Source: Gemmatimonadaceae bacterium (GTDB lineage Bacteria; Gemmatimonadota; Gemmatimonadetes; Gemmatimonadales; Gemmatimonadaceae). From it: DNA of 7,327 nucleotides. Positions within the stretch are counted from its first letter, which is position 1. Every line of letters begins with the position of its first letter. A program made the translations under genes and the position numbers. Where the stretch lies: assembly GCA_025936015.1 (NCBI GenBank), contig JAICUE010000124.1, positions 1-7,327 on the forward strand, written 5' to 3'. Positions 5,466-7,327 of the stretch are shown here, piece by piece. A model generated the notes under the pieces. It was given only the letters and a program-made list of their open reading frames with translations, had not been told where the DNA came from and ran no database searches.

Positions 5466-6157
5466 GTGCCCGGCGACTCTCCCCGGCGCGCCTGACGCTG
5501 CGAGCACTCACCTGCGTCGTGCCGCTCGTCGCGCTGCTCGGCGTGGATTGTTTCCATGTTGGCTCGCTCCCGGCGCGCGAGCTGTACCGCCTGACGCTGC
5601 CGGTTCCCGCTGACAGCGCGCCCGGCGCCGGCGGCGGCACGATGCCTAACGCGACGGATGGCTCACCTCCGCCGCTGACCGGGACGTTAGGCATCGCCGA
5701 GTATGTCACGCCGGGGATCTACGGCGACCCGCCGATCGTGTACCGGCTCGACGACACCGAGTATGGCTCCTACTCCTATCGCGAGTGGGCGGTCCCGCTC
5801 GCGGACCAGCTCGGCGTACTCACCGAGCGCGTGCTGGCGCGCGTTCCACTCACCGCCGAGCGCGCTGTGTTCGACCCGCCGTCGCGGCGGGCGCAGACGT
5901 ACATTTGGAGAGGGACGGTGCGCGAGTTCGAGGAAGTGGACCGCGGCCAGCAGGTGCTCGCCGCGGTGCGCATCGATTTGCGGATCGTGCGCGCTCAAGA
6001 CGACAGCATCATGTGGTCGGGAAGCTCGCGGCTCGAGCGCGCGTCGCCGTCGACGAACATGTCCGGCATCGTCGAGACGCTGAGCGCACTGGCCGGCGAC
6101 GTGCTCACCGACCTTGCAACCCGCGCCCGACAGGAGCTCGCGACACGACAGCCCTGA
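5462..6157 (+). CDS. PqiC-like ABC-transport auxiliary (lipo)protein
   Basis: A 231-aa protein in the position held by PqiC/ABC_trans_aux proteins in MCE operons, where they act at the outer-membrane end of the lipid path. The family-like segment is YRLDDTEYGSYSYREWAVPL (94-113), matching the 'YR...Y....W..pl' pattern, followed by helices and strands to residue 190 (RIDLRIVRAQDDSIMWSGSS, 170-189) and a C-terminal helix. The N-terminus has a basic start and a hydrophobic core (about 11-28) ending at Cys30, but the residue before the Cys is Asp (LGVDC), which is a poor lipobox, so it may be a lipoprotein with an unusual box, a cleaved secreted protein, or membrane-anchored. Residues 50-78 are a Gly/Pro/Ser/Thr linker that carries a 12-bp DNA inverted repeat. 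The ATG overlaps the mlaD stop (ATGA); GAAGG lies 4 nt upstream. Confidence 0.8.
   Translation: MSARRLSPARLTLRALTCVVPLVALLGVDCFHVGSLPARELYRLTLPVPADSAPGAGGGTMPNATDGSPPPLTGTLGIAEYVTPGIYGDPPIVYRLDDTEYGSYSYREWAVPLADQLGVLTERVLARVPLTAERAVFDPPSRRAQTYIWRGTVREFEEVDRGQQVLAAVRIDLRIVRAQDDSIMWSGSSRLERASPSTNMSGIVETLSALAGDVLTDLATRARQELATRQP
5640..5696. repeat. 12-bp perfect inverted repeat containing two CGTTAGGC motifs
   Basis: CGATGCCTAACG (5640-5651) and its exact complement CGTTAGGCATCG (5685-5696) flank 33 nt inside the pqiC-like gene, in the part encoding a low-complexity linker. Each arm contains the 8-mer CGTTAGGC or its complement. A third copy is in selB at 487-494. The function is unknown. Confidence 0.6.
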
Positions 6158-6168
6158 ACGAACCAATC

Positions 6169-6175
6169 GGAAGGA
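6169..6175 (+). promoter_or_regulatory. Ribosome-binding site for clpB
   Basis: GGAAGGA lies 10 nt before ATG 6186, in the 28-nt gap after the pqiC-like stop. The gap is too short for a separate full promoter and holds no CIRCE (HrcA) palindrome. clpB is therefore either read through from the mla operon or has a promoter inside the pqiC-like gene. Confidence 0.6.
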
Positions 6176-6185
6176 CACGCGAACG

Positions 6186-7327
6186 ATGAATCCCGAACGT
6201 CTGACTGTGAAGTCGGCGGAGGCGGTCAACGAGGCCGTCGCGCTGGCGCGGCGCGCCGGCACTCCGCTCGTCTACGACACTCACCTCCTGCTCGCGCTGC
6301 TCGGTCAGCAGGAGAGCATCGTCGTCCCGGTGCTGCAGAAAGTCGGCGCCAGCGTCGCCGCGCTGAAGGAGCAGGCCGAGCGTGAGGCATCGCGCCATCC
6401 GAAGCAGAGCGGCGGCGTCGGCAACCCGAGCATGTCGCGGGAGCTGAACCAGGTCCTCGATCGCGCCGAAGAGGAAGCGCGCGACCTCGGCGACGAGTAT
6501 GTCTCGACCGAGCACCTGCTGCTCGCGCTCGCCGCGACGAAGGGCGGCGAGGCGAATACGATACTGGCGCGCGCCGGCGCGTCGCACGCGGCGCTCCTCG
6601 CGGCGATCGAGAGCGTGCGCGGCTCGCACCGCGTGACCGACCAGACGCCGGAGAACCAGTACCAGGCGCTCGAGAAGTACACCCGCGACCTCACCGAAGC
6701 GGCGCGCGCGGGAAAGCTCGATCCGGTCATCGGTCGCGACGAGGAGATTCGCCGCGTCATCCAGGTCCTCTCGCGCCGGACGAAGAACAATCCGGTGCTC
6801 ATCGGCGAGCCGGGGGTCGGCAAGACCGCGATCGTCGAGGGACTCGCGCAGCGCATCATCAACGGCGACGTGCCCGAGAGCCTGCGCAACAAGCGACTCG
6901 TCTCGCTCGACCTCGGTGCGCTCATCGCCGGCGCGAAGTTCCGCGGCGAGTTCGAGGAGCGACTGAAGGCGGTGCTCAAGGAAATCACCGACGGAGAAGG
7001 TCGCTTCATCGTCTTCATCGACGAGATGCACACCATCGTCGGGGCGGGGAAGGCCGAAGGATCGATGGACGCGGGCAACATGCTCAAGCCGATGCTTGCG
7101 CGCGGTGAGCTGCGCGTCGTCGGCGCGACGACGCTCGACGAGTATCGCAAGTACGTGGAGAAGGACGCCGCGCTCGAGCGCCGCTTTCAGCCGGTGTACG
7201 TCGGTGAGCCGAGCGTGGAGAGCACGATCGCCATCCTGCGCGGACTCAAGGAGCGCTACGAGGCGCACCACGGCATCCGCATCACCGATGGTGCCGTGAT
7301 CGCCGCCGCGACGCTGTCGCACCGCTA
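6186..7327 (+). CDS. clpB: ATP-dependent disaggregase ClpB, N-terminal part (cut by window end)
   Basis: A cytoplasmic hexameric AAA+ chaperone that pulls polypeptides out of aggregates with DnaK. The visible 380 codons are about 44% of a usual ClpB (about 860 aa), and the frame runs open off the window. Two Clp_N repeats span about 1-145 (DTHLLLALLG at 31-40; STEHLLLALA at 107-116). NBD1 follows: YTRDLTEAARAGKLDPVIGR (165-184), Walker A GEPGVGKT (207-214), pore loop GAKFRGEFEERL (249-260, Phe where many have Tyr), Walker B FIVFIDE (274-280), sensor GATT (313-316) and arginine-finger region ALERRFQPV (329-337). ClpB rather than ClpC or ClpA is favoured by the 'YQALEKYTRDLTEAARAGKLDP' form and the 'DAGNMLKPMLARGELR' stretch; the decisive middle coiled-coil is beyond the window. 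Base and codon use look like the neighbours. Confidence 0.95.
   Translation, partial: MNPERLTVKSAEAVNEAVALARRAGTPLVYDTHLLLALLGQQESIVVPVLQKVGASVAALKEQAEREASRHPKQSGGVGNPSMSRELNQVLDRAEEEARDLGDEYVSTEHLLLALAATKGGEANTILARAGASHAALLAAIESVRGSHRVTDQTPENQYQALEKYTRDLTEAARAGKLDPVIGRDEEIRRVIQVLSRRTKNNPVLIGEPGVGKTAIVEGLAQRIINGDVPESLRNKRLVSLDLGALIAGAKFRGEFEERLKAVLKEITDGEGRFIVFIDEMHTIVGAGKAEGSMDAGNMLKPMLARGELRVVGATTLDEYRKYVEKDAALERRFQPVYVGEPSVESTIAILRGLKERYEAHHGIRITDGAVIAAATLSHR

Noticed and set aside
4446..5507. 353-codon minus-strand open frame opposite mlaD
   Set aside because: It is antisense to a well-supported MCE protein, has a composition typical of a GC shadow, and has no recognisable motif.
6158..6185. 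HrcA/CIRCE or other heat-shock operator before clpB
   Set aside because: There is no TTAGCACTC/GAGTGCTAA pair, and the gap is too short to hold one.
6105..7322. Long open frame of 405 codons on the minus strand opposite clpB
   Set aside because: It lies antisense to a clear ClpB reading frame, is rich in Arg/Ala/Asp/Leu as expected of a shadow frame in high-GC DNA, and shows no domain.

Overview
The window is high-GC bacterial DNA (roughly two thirds G+C by eye), densely coding and mostly on the + strand. The gene mix is a SelB selenocysteine elongation factor, a secreted protein with a Bacteroidota-type 'NYPNPFNP' C-terminal sorting domain, an Mla/MCE lipid-transport operon and ClpB. This points to a diderm (Gram-negative) bacterium. 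High GC together with the type IX-like sorting domain makes Gemmatimonadota or a neighbouring FCB-group lineage my best guess. That assignment is inferred from composition and families, not proven.

Layout. 9-1850 (+) is a complete selB. It probably overlaps the stop codon of an upstream gene by ATGA; selA is the usual neighbour. 1851-2040 is intergenic and carries a good sigma70-type promoter, a 15-nt palindrome and a leader of about 95 nt. 2041-2490 (+) encodes a small exported protein that is almost nothing but a sorting domain. 2491-2607 lies between convergent genes and holds two hairpins, including a perfect 17-bp terminator-like stem. 2608-2952 (-) encodes a 114-aa lipoprotein of unknown function, with a promoter placed so that its mRNA would be almost leaderless.

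2997-6157 (+) is a tightly packed four-gene operon. It encodes an MlaE-type permease, an MlaF-type ATPase, an MlaD-type MCE substrate-binding protein and a PqiC-like auxiliary protein. The genes overlap by 35, 4 and 4 nt (or have a 10-nt gap at the first junction if mlaF starts at GTG 3820). Together they would form an ABC machine that moves phospholipids or other hydrophobic molecules between the inner and outer membranes. 6186 to the end (+) is the first 380 codons of clpB, 28 nt downstream and cut by the window edge.

The observations I would follow up are: the Mla ATPase lacks a recognisable LSGGQ signature and has Glu in place of the Q-loop Gln; the sorting-domain protein has no cargo; an 8-mer CGTTAGGC occurs three times and accounts for two of the three TTA codons I found, two copies forming a 12-bp inverted repeat inside the pqiC-like gene; and the lipoprotein promoter overlaps the mla ribosome-binding site. 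I saw no mobile element, CRISPR array, tRNA or rRNA.
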